The position numbers were made by a program, and so were the translations under genes. Source: Rutidosis leptorrhynchoides (Eukaryota > Streptophyta > Magnoliopsida > Asterales > Asteraceae). Taken from it: a DNA stretch of 64,000 nucleotides. Shown here piece after piece: positions 10,300 to 22,811 of this stretch. Position 1 is the stretch's first letter, and the number at the start of each line of letters is the position of its first letter. Location: positions 714,255,001 through 714,319,000 of the forward strand of contig NC_092333.1 in assembly GCF_046630445.1 (NCBI RefSeq). The letters run 5' to 3'. The notes under the pieces were generated by a model. The model was not told the origin of the DNA. It worked only from the letters and a program-made list of their open reading frames with translations, and ran no database searches.

Positions 10300-11686
10300 T
10301 GAATATCCTATTAGTTTTTAAAATGAAAGAAAAATTATAATAAGTTATCCAATTAATAGACTTTTCTGATTTTGCCCACGTTTCGAATAGCCAAAAGATG
10401 CAGCAGAGGGGCAGGATTCGTTTGGTCTCAATATAATTGAGGACTGTTTGGCTCCAATAACCCGGTCCACGTACAAATCCAACTATTACTACGAACCAGA
10501 AAATTTTGATGTCTATTAATTTAACCACTTAAAATAAATTTTCGTAATTTTAAGAAATTTAGATAAGAAGTAGAAAAAAAATCTAAGTCCTAAAAACTAG
10601 AATGGCGAGAAATAAGAGAGAAAAAGAGTTCGTCGCAAAAGGTAGAAAAAGAAAAAAAATGGTTGAAAAATAAAAGGTGACGAAAAAAAAATAAACTTAT
10701 AAAAACTTAAAAATACTTAACTAACCTAATCTTATTACTACAACTAACTTAAAATTATAATCGCAAATTGAAATTACTAATTGGAATGATAATTGGTACA
10801 TAGTAAAAGTCGTCTAAAAATATTAAAGCTTACAGGAAAAACTAAATCCCAAATGGAAATAACTTAAAAAGAAACTAAAACTTAAAAAGGCGTCGCAAAA
10901 TTCTAAAGCACCTAAATCTTAGTCTAAAGAAAAAGCACTTAAGGAATTCTACGGCAAAGCCTAAAAATCTAGGAGTAAAAATAACTATGGCAAAAACTAA
11001 ATTTAAAATTAATTATGAGAGAAAAATACAAATATTATGCTACAACGATTAAAAAGGGATAAAATATAAAAATATACAAAAAGTTGTAAAAAGTACAATT
11101 ATTATAAAAATATTATTTTTATATTATTTTTTTTAATAAAACTACTAATTTTACAATTTAAGTAAACTAATTAATACTAAATAAAACAAATTAAATAAAA
11201 AGTAAATCTTAAAATAAAACTAATAATAATAATAATAATAATTAGGGTTAAATAATAATAATAATTAATTAATACCCGTAATTAATGCTGAATTAGGGCT
11301 TCTGTCGTCTGTCAGAGAAGCTCCGCGAGTCGCGGTAATTAATGCATCAAACCCCGCGAGTCGCGGGGTTTCAAATTTCAGCTGACAGCTTTAAATTCGA
11401 CGCGTTTTTTCTTTATTTATTTTTTTTTTATTTTCTGTTTTTAATTTTTTCTATAAATAAAAGATAGTTAATAAAACTTATATTTTTATAAACTAAACTA
11501 AAAATAAAGAAACTTATAAAACTTAAATATTTAACAAAATCTTAAAAATACTTATATTTTTGTTTTTCTTTTTATATTTTTGAATAATTAAAACGTATTT
11601 TTACAAAAACGAATTTTAATAAAAGTTAACTAAAAATCTTCTTTTTTTTTTTTATATTAGCGTTGCGCTTCCGGCGTTTAAGAGTG
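10300..11686 (-). other. Untranslated leader of the Athila-type element
   Basis: A-rich non-coding leader between primer site and gag, with many short variants of AAAACTTAAAA on the plus strand. I see no gene. It contains the second copy of the paired CCGCGAGTCGCGG palindrome module (11323-11371). A short frame at 10247-10528 overlaps the gag start but resembles nothing known. Confidence 0.7.
11323..11371. repeat. Palindrome pair in Athila leader
   Basis: CCGCGAGTCGCGG at 11323-11335 and a perfect 23-nt palindrome at 11349-11371 with the same core. Centres (11329 and 11360) are 31 bp apart. Confidence 0.9.
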
Positions 11687-11704
11687 TCCCCGGCAGCGGC
11701 GCCA
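11687..11704 (-). promoter_or_regulatory. Primer-binding site (tRNA-Asp type)
   Basis: The minus strand reads TGGCGCCGCTGCCGGGGA, which resembles the tRNA-Asp-complementary primer site typical of Athila elements. It lies 8 nt inside the inferred LTR edge and fixes the direction and 5' end of the element. Confidence 0.88.
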
Positions 11705-11712
11705 AAAATACT

Positions 11713-13079
11713 TGATGTTAAAGCTAAGGTATACGAAATAGTTTATATTTTACTAGGAAATACTATTAAATACGATACAATTTTACACAAGATATTTATT
11801 TATTTATAGAATGGATATACTTAAACCTTGCTACAACACTTATAGGCAGTGTACCTAATCGTACAGTAGTGTAGTTTTTAGTAAGTCCGGTTCGTTCCAC
11901 AGGGAAATCTTTAAACAAAGCGTAACGCTATATTAGTTTACTTTTATAAAAATACAAACATATATATAAGTAATATTATTATTATAAAGGGGGGTTTTTA
12001 CCGTTTAATGACCGGTTTGTCGATTTTAAAACTTTAGTCGCAGTTAAAACCTAATGTAAAATATTAAATAAATAAAAGACTTAATTTAAAGCGTAAAGTA
12101 AATAACGATAATGAAATTGCGAATAATAAAAGTGCGATAAAATAAACTTGCGATAATTAAAAAGTACGATAATTAAAAGTGCGATTAAATGACAATAAAT
12201 AAAAGTGCGATAATTAGAAGTGCAATTAAATATAAAATGAAGGAAATTAAATATGAAATAAAAGAATTATGCTTATTTAAACTTCCGTAATCATGATGTT
12301 TGACGTGTTGATTTTAGTTTTATGCCCATGGGTTAATTGTCCTTTGTCCTGGATTATTTAATATGTCCGTCTGGTTTTTGTCCATAACAGTCCATCAGTC
12401 ATAAATATAAAGTGCGAGTGTCCTCGTCAAATTATTATTATACCCGAAGTTAAATATTCCAACTAATTGGGGATTCGAATTGTAACAAGGTTTTAATACT
12501 TTGTTTAATGAATACACCAGGTTATCGACTGCGTGTAAACCAAGGTTTTACTACTTTGTTAACAATTACACCAATTACCCTTGAATGTAATTTCACCCCT
12601 GTTTTAATTATTCTAGTGGCTATTAATCCATTCCCGTGTCCGGTTAAATGAACGATTATTCGTACATATAAATACCCCGCCCATCGTGTCCGATCGAGTG
12701 TATATGGTAATTTATAGGGACGCCCAATTGTAAATCTTTATATTAACATTAACAAACTTTCATTTAGTTAAACAAATATAAAGCCCATTAATAGCCCATA
12801 GTCTAATTTCCATAAGTGTCGTTCTTTTGTCCAAACCCCAATTATGGTACAAAGCCCAATTACCCAATTTTAGTAATTAGCCCAACATCATGATTACTTC
12901 GTTTTAAATAAGCATAATAATAACTTAGCTACGAGACATTAATGTAAAAAGGTTGAACATAACTTACAATGATTTAAAAATAGCGTAGCGTTACACGGAC
13001 AGAATTTCGACTTACACCCTTACAATATTCGCTAACATACCCTTATTATTAGAATTATAATTATAATTAAAATTAAAAT

Positions 13080-13126
<47 letters not shown>

Positions 13127-13639
13127 TATATATGAGAGAAGAGAGAAAATAGATTATGAATTGCGATCAGAATTCGGTTGCTTTTATAGGAAAAGTCGAA
13201 TTTTGGGGCTCCGCGACTCGCGGCAAAATCCTCTTCAAACTCCGCGAGTCGCGGAGAATGAATTTACAGCTCACACCCTTGGAGTCTTTCTCTGCCGACG
13301 GTTTTATAATATATATATAATATATATATAATTAATATAATTAATTATATATTATATTATATTTATATACATAGTTAACTTGTAATTTTTAGTCCATTGC
13401 GTCGAGCGTTAAGAGTTGACTCTGGTCCCGGTTCCGGATTTTCGAACGTCCTTGCGTACAATTTAATATCTTGTACTTTGCGTTTTGAATCTTGTACTCT
13501 TGTAATTTCGAGACGTTTCTTATCAATAATTGGAACCTCTTTGATTGTCTTTTGTACTTTTGAGCTTTTTGGTCGTTTGCGTCTTCAATTCGTCGAATCT
13601 GTCTTTTGTCTTCACCTTTTATTATTTAAACGAATATCA
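11713..13639 (-). repeat. 5' LTR of the Athila-type element
   Basis: About 1.93 kb. In element orientation it begins TGATATTCG (plus-strand 13631-13639) and ends in ATCA (plus-strand 11713 on), followed 8 nt later by the primer-binding site. A TATA-like box (CCTATAAAAG, complement of plus-strand about 13182-13191) lies just downstream of a pair of palindromes at 13211-13256. An (AT)n tract at about 13085-13125 lies downstream of the TATA box in element sense. The right boundary coincides with the end of similarity to the chromovirus gag-protease frame. The left boundary is inferred from the TG/CA rule and the primer site. Confidence 0.85.
13211..13256. repeat. Palindrome pair in Athila LTR
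   Basis: CCGCGACTCGCGG at 13211-13223 and CTCCGCGAGTCGCGGAG at 13240-13256, both palindromic around a central base. Centres (13217 and 13248) are 31 bp apart. In element sense they lie about 20 bp upstream of the TATA-like box. Confidence 0.9.
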
Positions 13640-15484
13640 CTTGTAAATAGAACAATTGCAACTAAAAGCTTGTCTTTCTTGAGGAATAATGCTATGAAAT
13701 ATATGTTCGTTTTTAGCATTATCAGCAATGGGAACATCATTGATGCTCTTTTCTTTAGTTTGTACTTTCTCGACGTGTGCTAGAACAGCATAGCAACCTT
13801 TTCTTATTAGTTTTTGTGCCTTCAAATTACTAATAAGATGTAGCTTCGTGTTGCCCTTTTCTCCGTACACCATTAAGGGTTTTCCTTTTTCTCGTATAAT
13901 GTGAATTGCATTTTTATAACAAACGATCTCTGCTTTCACTTCTTTCAACCAGTCCATACCGATTATCACATCAAAACTCCCTAACTCTACTGGTATCAAA
14001 TCAATCTTAAATGTTTCGCTAACCAGTTTAATTTCTCGATTCCGACATATATTATCTGCTGAAATTAATTTACCATTTGCTAATTCGAGTAAAAATTTAC
14101 TATCCAAAGGCGTCAATGGACAACTTAATTTAGCACAAAAATCTCTACTCATATAGCTTCTATCCGCACCCGAATCAAATAAAACGTAAGCAGATTTATT
14201 TTCAATAAGAAACGTACCCGTAACAAGCTCCGGGTCTTCTTGTACCTCTGCCGCATTAATATTGAAAACTCTTCCGCGGCCTTGTCCATTCGTGTTCTCC
14301 TGGTTCGGGCAATTTCTAATAATGTGGCCCGGTTTTCCACATTTATAACAAACTACATTGGCATAACTTGCTCCGACACTACTTGCTCCGCCATTACTCG
14401 TTCCGACACCATTTGTTCCTTTCGTTCTATTAACCCCTGGTCCGTAGACCTCACACTTCGCCGCGCTATGACGATTTCTTTTACACTTGTTGCAAAATTT
14501 GGTGCAGAACCCCGAGTGATACTTTTCACACCTTTGGCATAGCTGCTTCTGATTGTTGTTATTGCGGTTATTATTGTTGTTGGGATGATTGTTGTAGTTG
14601 CTGTTGTTGTTGTTGGGCCGTTTGTTGTAGTTGCGATTGATGTTGCGATTGTTGGGATAATTGTTGCGATTATTGTTGTAATTGCTGTTGTTGTTGTATT
14701 GGTGATTCTTATCACCGTTTTCCTCCCACTTTCTTTTGACTTGCTTCACATTGGCCTCTTCAACAGTCTGTTCTTTAATTCTTTCTTCAATCTGGTTCAC
14801 TAGTTTGTGAGCCATTCTACATGCCTGTTGTATGGAGGCGGGCTCGTGTGAACTTATATCTTCTTGGATTCTTTCCGGTAATCCTTTCACAAACGCGTCG
14901 ATCTTCTCTTCCTCATCTTCGAATGCTCCCGGACACAATAGGCACAATTCTGTGAATCGTCTTTCGTACGTGGTAATATCAAATCCTTGGGTTCGTAACC
15001 CTCTAAGTTCTGTCTTGAGTTTATTGACCTCGGTTCTGGGACGGTACTTCTCGTTCATCAAGTGCTTGAATGCTGACCACGGTAGTGCGTACGCATCGTC
15101 TTGTCCCACTTGCTCTAGATAGGTATTCCACCATGTTAACGCAGAACCTGTGAAGGTATGCGTAGCGTACTTCACTTTGTCCTCTTCAGTACACTTACTT
15201 ATGGCAAACACCGATTCGACCTTCTCGGTCCACCGTTTCAATCCGATCGGTCCTTCGGTTCCATCAAATTCCAAAGGTTTGCAGGCAGTAAATTCTTTGT
15301 AGGTGCATCCTACACGATTTCCTGTACTGCTAGATCCAAGGTTATTGTTGGTATGTAGCGCAGCCTGTACTGCGGCTATGTTTGAAGCTAGAAAAGTACG
15401 GAATTCCTCTTCATTCATATTCACGGTGTGTCGAGTAGTCGGTGCCATTTCCTTCAAAATAGTCAAATGGAACAAGTTAATCAT
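13637..15484 (-). CDS. Gag-protease ORF of the Tekay/Del-like chromovirus
   Basis: A 615-residue frame. The N-terminal part is a retrotransposon gag domain, with its core around WWNTYLEQVG and the YERRFTELCLLCPGAF segment. An Asn-rich linker, possibly a simple-repeat expansion, follows. Next come Cys/His clusters (CQRCEKYHSGFC, CNKCKRNRHSAAKC) and a canonical knuckle (CYKCGKPGHIIRNC). The aspartic protease follows with VLFDSGADRSYMS and the FDVIIGMDWL signature. The frame ends where the Athila LTR begins. The Cys/His-rich tail before the protease is typical of this clade. Part of a fossil element, whose reverse transcriptase is not present here. Confidence 0.9.
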   Translation of the reverse strand: MINLFHLTILKEMAPTTRHTVNMNEEEFRTFLASNIAAVQAALHTNNNLGSSSTGNRVGCTYKEFTACKPLEFDGTEGPIGLKRWTEKVESVFAISKCTEEDKVKYATHTFTGSALTWWNTYLEQVGQDDAYALPWSAFKHLMNEKYRPRTEVNKLKTELRGLRTQGFDITTYERRFTELCLLCPGAFEDEEEKIDAFVKGLPERIQEDISSHEPASIQQACRMAHKLVNQIEERIKEQTVEEANVKQVKRKWEENGDKNHQYNNNSNYNNNRNNYPNNRNINRNYNKRPNNNNSNYNNHPNNNNNRNNNNQKQLCQRCEKYHSGFCTKFCNKCKRNRHSAAKCEVYGPGVNRTKGTNGVGTSNGGASSVGASYANVVCYKCGKPGHIIRNCPNQENTNGQGRGRVFNINAAEVQEDPELVTGTFLIENKSAYVLFDSGADRSYMSRDFCAKLSCPLTPLDSKFLLELANGKLISADNICRNREIKLVSETFKIDLIPVELGSFDVIIGMDWLKEVKAEIVCYKNAIHIIREKGKPLMVYGEKGNTKLHLISNLKAQKLIRKGCYAVLAHVEKVQTKEKSINDVPIADNAKNEHIFHSIIPQERQAFSCNCSIYK

Positions 15485-15789
15485 ACAGAATATTAAGAGT
15501 AGTTAATAGTATTTCGTAGCATAATATGAACTCATTTATAAAAGCTTTTTCCTCATATTAGCGTTTTATAAGTTTAAATTCGGGTAGTACCTACCCGTTA
15601 AGTTCATACTTAGTAGCTAATATACAATTCAACTACTACAATTCTATATGAAAAACTGATTATAATAATATTTCGCGTTCAAACTTTTACACAATATTTT
15701 ACAAACTTACAATACCGCTTATTTTACATATAGCATGAAATATAGCACACAATAAATTTGATACAAGATGGTTGTGAAGATAATTCTAG

Positions 15790-16473
15790 CTAGTACACAA
15801 GTCGTTCAGCAAAGGCAATAAAGACACGTAATTCATACGTCCAGAAACAAGTCATGCATTCTGGTTTTACTAGGATTACTTCCCATCCTTGGTCTTGTGG
15901 AACATAACCGTTATGGCCGTTGATAAGACAGCGTGTTGTAACATCGTCAAAGGGGCGAGGGTTACGTAATGTCCAACAGTCCCGTAACAATCTAAAAACC
16001 TCATTTCTTACCCCAATTACCGACTCCGTCACTTGTGGGAACGTTTTGTTTAATAGTTGTAGCCCGATGTTCTTGTTCTCACTTTGGTGAGAAGCGAACA
16101 TTACTAATCCGTAAGCATAACACGCTTCTTTATGTTGCATGTTAGCCGCTTTTTCTAAATCATGAAGTCCAATATTCGGATATATTGAGTCAAAATAATT
16201 TCTTAACCCATTGCGTAAAATAGCATTTGGGTTCCCCGCAATATATGCGTCAAAGTAAACACATCGTAACTTATGGATTTCCCAATGTGATATCCCCCAT
16301 CTTTCGAACGAAAGCCTTTTATAAACCAAGGCATTCTTGGAACGTTCTTCGAATGTCTTACAAACTGATCTCGCCTTAAATAGTTGTGCCGAAGAATTCT
16401 GACCGACTCTAGACAAGATTTCATCAATCATGTCTCCGGGTAGGTCTCTTAAAATATTGGGTTGTCTATCCAT
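15790..16473 (-). CDS. F-box-like ORF carried inside the chromovirus leader
   Basis: A 227-residue open frame upstream of gag, on the same strand as the element. Residues about 7-45 look like an F-box (ILRDLPGDMIDEILSRV ... FKARSVCKTFEE), which in host proteins binds SKP1 in ubiquitin ligases. Around residues 105-125 there is a SEL1/TPR-like helix (AANMQHKEACYAYGLVMFA). This architecture resembles the plant At2g35280-like F-box family. It lies between the primer site and gag, where these elements normally have only leader, so it looks like a captured host gene. Whether it is expressed with the element cannot be told from sequence. Confidence 0.65.
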   Translation of the reverse strand: MDRQPNILRDLPGDMIDEILSRVGQNSSAQLFKARSVCKTFEERSKNALVYKRLSFERWGISHWEIHKLRCVYFDAYIAGNPNAILRNGLRNYFDSIYPNIGLHDLEKAANMQHKEACYAYGLVMFASHQSENKNIGLQLLNKTFPQVTESVIGVRNEVFRLLRDCWTLRNPRPFDDVTTRCLINGHNGYVPQDQGWEVILVKPECMTCFWTYELRVFIAFAERLVY

Positions 16474-16931
16474 TTTGTGTTTTTATACTGTAAAATAGAC
16501 AAGAGTTAGATTCATAAAAAAAATACTTATTAATACAAGCAATTTTTACATATATCATAAAGCATAAGCACACTATATTACATATATTACACCACACGAA
16601 TACAACTATCTTATTCCGACTCGCTTGTTTCTTCTTCTTCGGTTTTGGTTCGTTTTGCCAAGTTTCTAGGGATATATGATGTTCCTCTAATACGAGCCGT
16701 CGTAATCCACATTGGTTTAGAAAAACCTGGTGGTTTAGAGGTTCCCGGGTCATTGTTACAACTTAAGGACTTCGGGGGTTGACGATACATATAAAGTTCA
16801 TCGGGGTTGGAATTAGATTTCTCTATTTTTATGCCCTTTCCCTTATTATTTTCTTTTGCCTTTTTAAATTCAGTTGGGGTAATTTCTATAACATCATCGG
16901 AATTCTCGTCGGAATCCGATTCATCGAAGAA

Positions 16932-17225
16932 TTAGTAATCCTCCCAATATTTTGCTTCCTTGGCGGAAACACCATTGACCATAATTAACCTTGGTCGGTT
17001 GGTTGAAGATTTTCTTTTACTTAACCGTTTTATTATTTCCCCCACCGGTTCTATTTCTTCATCCGGTTCCGATTCTTCTTCCGGTTCCGATTCTTCTTCC
17101 GGTTCCGACTCTTCTTCCGGTTCCTCTTCGGGAACTTGTGAATCAGTCCACGAATCATTCCAATTTACATTTGACTCTTCATTATTATTAGGTGAGTCAA
17201 TGGGACTTGTTCTAGAGGTAGACAT
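16932..17225 (-). CDS. Acidic repeat-containing ORF in chromovirus leader
   Basis: A 97-residue open frame just inside the primer site. It contains three or four repeats of EEESEP, a very acidic centre, then a basic stretch (IIKRLSKRKSSTNRPR). I do not recognise it. More acidic, coding-like sequence lies between it and the F-box-like ORF. Together these form an extra accessory block in the element's 5' region. Origin and function are unknown. Confidence 0.45.
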   Translation of the reverse strand: MSTSRTSPIDSPNNNEESNVNWNDSWTDSQVPEEEPEEESEPEEESEPEEESEPDEEIEPVGEIIKRLSKRKSSTNRPRLIMVNGVSAKEAKYWEDY

Positions 17226-17420
17226 CTATCACATAATATCAAACGCGTTAAGAGATTAATATATCACATAATATTCACATGTTAAAAATATATAGTTTCC
17301 AACAAAATTTGTTAAGCAATCATTTTTCAAGTAAACACGGTCGAAGTCCAGACTCACTAATGCATCCTAACAAACTCGATAAGACACACTAATGCAAAAT
17401 TCTGGTTCTCTAAGATCAAC

Positions 17421-17432
17421 GCTCTGATACCA
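17421..17432 (-). promoter_or_regulatory. Primer-binding site (tRNA-Met type)
   Basis: The minus strand reads TTGGTATCAGAGC (plus-strand about 17421-17433), the tRNA-Met primer site used by most chromoviruses. It directly follows the LTR end. Confidence 0.88.
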
Positions 17433-17434
17433 AC

Positions 17435-20069
17435 TGAAATGTCCCGTTCTTATTGATTAAAAACGTTCCATATTAATTGATTTCGTTGCGAGGTTTTGAC
17501 CTCTATATGAGACGTTTTTCAAAGACTGCATTCATTTTAAAACAAACCATAACCTTTATTTCATCAATAAAGGTTTAAAAAGCTTTACGTAGATTATCAA
17601 ATAATGATAATCTAAAATATCCTGTTTACACACGACCATTACATAATGGTTTACAATACAAATATGTTACAACAAAATAAGTTTCTTGAATGCAGTTTTT
17701 ACACAATATCATACAAGCATGGACTCCAAATCTCGTCCTTATTTAAGTATGCGACAGCGGAAGCTCTTAATAATCACCTGAGAATAAACATGCTTAAAAC
17801 GTCAACAAAAATGTTGGTGAGTTATAGGTTTAACCTATATATATCAAATCATAATAATAGACCACAAGATTTCATATTTCAATCCACGACCCAGTGTATA
17901 CGTATCTCAGTATTGATCACAACTCAAACTATATATATTTTGGAATCAACCTCAACCCTGTATAGCTAACTCCAACATTCACATATAGAGTGTCTATGGT
18001 TGTTCCGAAATATATATAGATGTGTCGACATGATAGGTCGAAACATTGTATACGTGTCTATGGTATCTCAAGATTATATAATATACAATACAAGTTGATT
18101 AAGTTATGGTTGGGATAGATTTGTTACCAATTTTCACGTAGCTAAAATGAGAAAAATTATCCAATCTTGTTTTACCCATAACTTCTTCATTTTAAATCCG
18201 TTTTGAGTGAATCAAATTGCTATGGTTTCATATTGAACCCTATTTTATGAATCTAAACAGAAAAAGTATAGGTTTATAGTCGGAAAAATAAGTTACAAGT
18301 CATTTTTGTAAAGGTAGTCATTTCAGTCGAAAGAACGACGTCTAGATGACCATTTTAGAAAACATACTTCCACTTTGAGTTTAACAATAATTTTTGGATA
18401 TAGTTTCATGTTCATAATAAAAATCATTTTCTCAGAATAACAACTTTTAAATCAAAATTTATCATAGTTTTTAATTAACTAACCCAAAACAGCCCGCGGT
18501 GTTACTACGACGGCGTAAATCCGGTTTTACGGTGTTTTTCGTGTTTCCAGGTTTTAAATCATTAAGTTAGCATATCATATAGATATAGAACATGTGTTTA
18601 GTTTATTTTAAAAATCAAGTTAGAAGGATTAACTTTTGTTTGCGAACAAGTTTAGAATTAACTAAACTATGTTCTAGTGATTACAAGTTTAAACCTTCGA
18701 ATAAGATAGCTTTATATGTATGAATCGAATGATGTTATGAACATCATTACTACCTTAAGTTCCTTGGATAAACCTACTGGAAAATAGAAAAATGGATCTA
18801 GCTTCAATAGATCCTTGGATGGCTCGAAGTTCTTGAAGCAGAATCATGACACGAAAACAAGTTCAAGTAAGATCATCACTTGAAATAAGATTGTTATAGT
18901 TATAGAAATTGAACCAAAGTTTGAATATGATTATTACCTTGTATTAGAATGATAACCTACTGTAATAAACAAAGATTTCTTGAGGTTGGATGATCACCTT
19001 ACAAGATTGGAAGTGAGCTAGCAAACTTGAAAGTATTCTTGATTTTATGAAACTAGAACTTTTGGAATTTATGAAGAACACTTAGAACTTGAAGATAGAA
19101 CTTGAGAGAGATCAATTAGATGAAGAAAATTGAAGAATGAAAGTGTTTGTAGGTGTTTTTGGTCGTTGGTGTATGGATTAGATATAAAGGATATGTTATT
19201 TTGTTTTCATGTAAATAAGTCATGAATGATTACTCATATTTTTGTAATTTTATGATATATTTCATGCTAGTTGCCAAATGATGGTTCCCACATGTGTTAG
19301 GTGACTCACATGGGCTGCTAAGAGCTGATCATTGGAGTGTATATACCAATAGTACATACATCTAAAAGCTGTGTATTGTACGAGTACGAATACGGGTGCA
19401 TACGAGTAGAATTGTTGATGAAACTGAACGAGGATGTAATTGTAAGCATTTTTGTTAAGTAGAAGTATTTTGATAAGTGTCTTGAAGTCTTTCAAAAGTG
19501 TATGAATACATATTAAAACACTACATGTATATACATTTTAACTGAGTCGTTAAGTCATCGTTAGTCGTTACATGTAAATGTTGTTTTGAAACCTTTAGGT
19601 TAACGATCTTGTTAAACGTTGTTAACCCAATGTTTATAATATCAAAAGAGATTTTAAATTATTATATTATCATGATATTATGATGTACGAATATCTCTTA
19701 ATATGATATATATACATTAAATGTCGTTATAACGATAATCGTTACATATATGTCTCGTTTCAAAATCATTAAGTTAGTAGTCTTGTTTTTACATATGTAG
19801 TTCATTGTTAATATAATTAATGATATGTTTACTTATCATAATATCATGTTAACTATATATATAACCATATATATGTCATCATATAGTTTTTACAAGTTTT
19901 AACGTTCGTGAATCACCGGTCAACTTGGGTGGTCAATTGTCTATATGAAACCTATTTCAATTAATCAAGTCTTAACAAGTTTGATTGCTTAACATGTTGG
20001 AAACATTTAATCATGTAAATATCAATCTCAATTAATATATATAAACATGGAAAAGTTCGGGTCACTACA
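17435..20069 (-). repeat. 5' LTR of the Tekay/Del-like chromovirus
   Basis: About 2.63 kb. In element orientation it starts TGTAGTGACCCGAAC and ends CGGGACATTTCA next to the primer site. The start of another LTR of the same family lies at 63332-64000, and a 3' fragment in opposite orientation at 20070-21076. Small ORFs inside it are chance frames. Confidence 0.88.
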
Positions 20070-21076
20070 GACAAATGGCAGTACGTCAGGTCATTAACAA
20101 TGTAAGTAGAGGTTAATTAGTGGAGAGCCACGTGGATAATTCATACGCTTTATTATAGATTATAGATTATAGATATTGTTATAGGTTCGTGAATCAACCA
20201 GTGGCCAAGTCTTACTTCCCGACGAAGTAAAAATCTGTGAAAGTGAGTTATAGTCCCACTTTTAAAATCTAATATTTTTGGGATGAGAATACATGCAGGT
20301 TTTATAAATGATTTACAAAATAGACACAAGTACGTGAAACTACATTCTATGGTTGAATTATCAAAATCGAATATGTCCCTTTTTATTAAGTCTGGTAATC
20401 TAAGAATTAGGGAACATACACCCTAATTGACGCGAATCCTAAAGATAGATCTATTGGGCCTAACAAACCCCATCCAAAGTACCGGATGCTTTAGTACTTC
20501 GAAATTTATATCATATCCGAAGGGTGTCCCGGAATGATGGGGATATTCTTATATATGCATCTTGTTAATGTCGGTTACCAGGTGTTCACCATATGAATGA
20601 TTTTTATCTCTATGTATGGGATGTGTATTGAAATATGAAATCTTGTGGTCTATTATTATGATTTGATATATATAGGTTAAACCTATAACTCACCAACATT
20701 TTTGTTGACGTTTTAAGCATGTTTATTCTCAGATGATTATTAAGAGCTTTCGCTGTCGCATACTTAAATAAGGACGAGATTTGGAGTCCATGCTTGTATG
20801 ATATTATGTAAAAACTGCATTCAAGAAACTTATTTTGTTGTAACATTTTTGTATTGTAAACCATTATGTAATGGTCGTGAGTAAACAGGATATTTTAGAT
20901 TATCATTATTTGATAATCTACGTAAAGCTTTTTAAACCTTTATTGATGAAATAAAGGTTATGGTTTGTTTTAAAATGAATGCAGTCTTTGAAAAACGTCT
21001 CATATAGAGGTCAAAACCTCGCAACGAAATCAATTAATATGGAACGTTTTTAATCAATAAGAACGGGACATTTCAG
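20070..21076 (+). repeat. Opposed LTR fragment of the same or a sister family
   Basis: Plus-strand fragment ending in ACGGGACATTTCA at 21076. The stretch from about 20630 to 21076 is a near-exact inverted copy of 17435-17890. The first ~120 bp (20070-20190) are not clearly LTR. It may be part of an older LTR into which the chromovirus inserted. Confidence 0.7.
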
Positions 21077-22490
<1,414 letters not shown>

Positions 22491-22811
22491 TTTAATAGTT
22501 TATAACTATTTTTAGTGGCATATTCTGTAATTAATATTAATATGCTTGTAATCTATATAATAGACTTAATAGACTTAATTACATGGATAGTTATGTAGTT
22601 TGCTCAAAAACACACGGATAGTCCAAACTTAATTGTTTGAACTAAATAGTCAAGAAGTATGGACTTATTCTATGGATGGTCCAAATCCGCCAGGTCCATC
22701 GAATTGGCTCTGTTAACTCAAGTCATGTGTCAGACATGTGAGGGTATTTATGTCCATTTGTAGGGAAGTACTCGCTTATTTTACCTTAACTAAATATATA
22801 TGTCATATATG

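Larger units (their letters stand above)
1..13639 (-). mobile_element. Athila-type Ty3/gypsy LTR retrotransposon, left end outside window
   Basis: Fossil LTR element read on the minus strand. In element order it shows a 5' LTR (13639 to 11713), a primer-binding site matching tRNA-Asp as in Athila elements, an A-rich leader, gag-pol (10295 to 4692), a small zinc-knuckle ORF, an env-like ORF (2242 to 881) and 3' non-coding sequence that runs off the window. The reverse transcriptase, the tRNA-Asp primer site and the extra ORFs after pol all fit the Athila clade. It interrupts a chromovirus whose gag-protease ORF runs straight into its right end, so it is the younger of the two. Pol looks broken, with roughly two or three breaks. 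Its age cannot be judged because the second LTR is not in the window. Confidence 0.9.
13640..20069 (-). mobile_element. Tekay/Del-like chromovirus LTR element, 5' part
   Basis: Minus-strand fossil element: 5' LTR (20069 to 17435), primer site of the tRNA-Met type, an acidic ORF, an F-box-like ORF, then gag-protease. The rest of pol and the 3' LTR are not in the window because the Athila-type element lies across that point. The gag, double zinc-finger region and protease resemble the Tekay/Del chromovirus clade. Flanked on the right by an opposed fragment of a related LTR. Confidence 0.85.

Noticed and set aside
14149-14803. Several short ORFs over the chromovirus gag region
   Set aside because: Shadow frames of the Asn-rich gag linker; no independent support.
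17646-17969. 107-residue ORF, with a close relative at 20610-20864
   Set aside because: Both lie in LTR sequence of the same family in opposite orientation, so the similarity comes from the LTR and not from a gene.
18480-18535. Palindromic CGTAAA...TTTACG in the chromovirus LTR as another promoter palindrome pair
   Set aside because: It lies far downstream of any TATA-like box in element sense, and only one imperfect palindrome is present.
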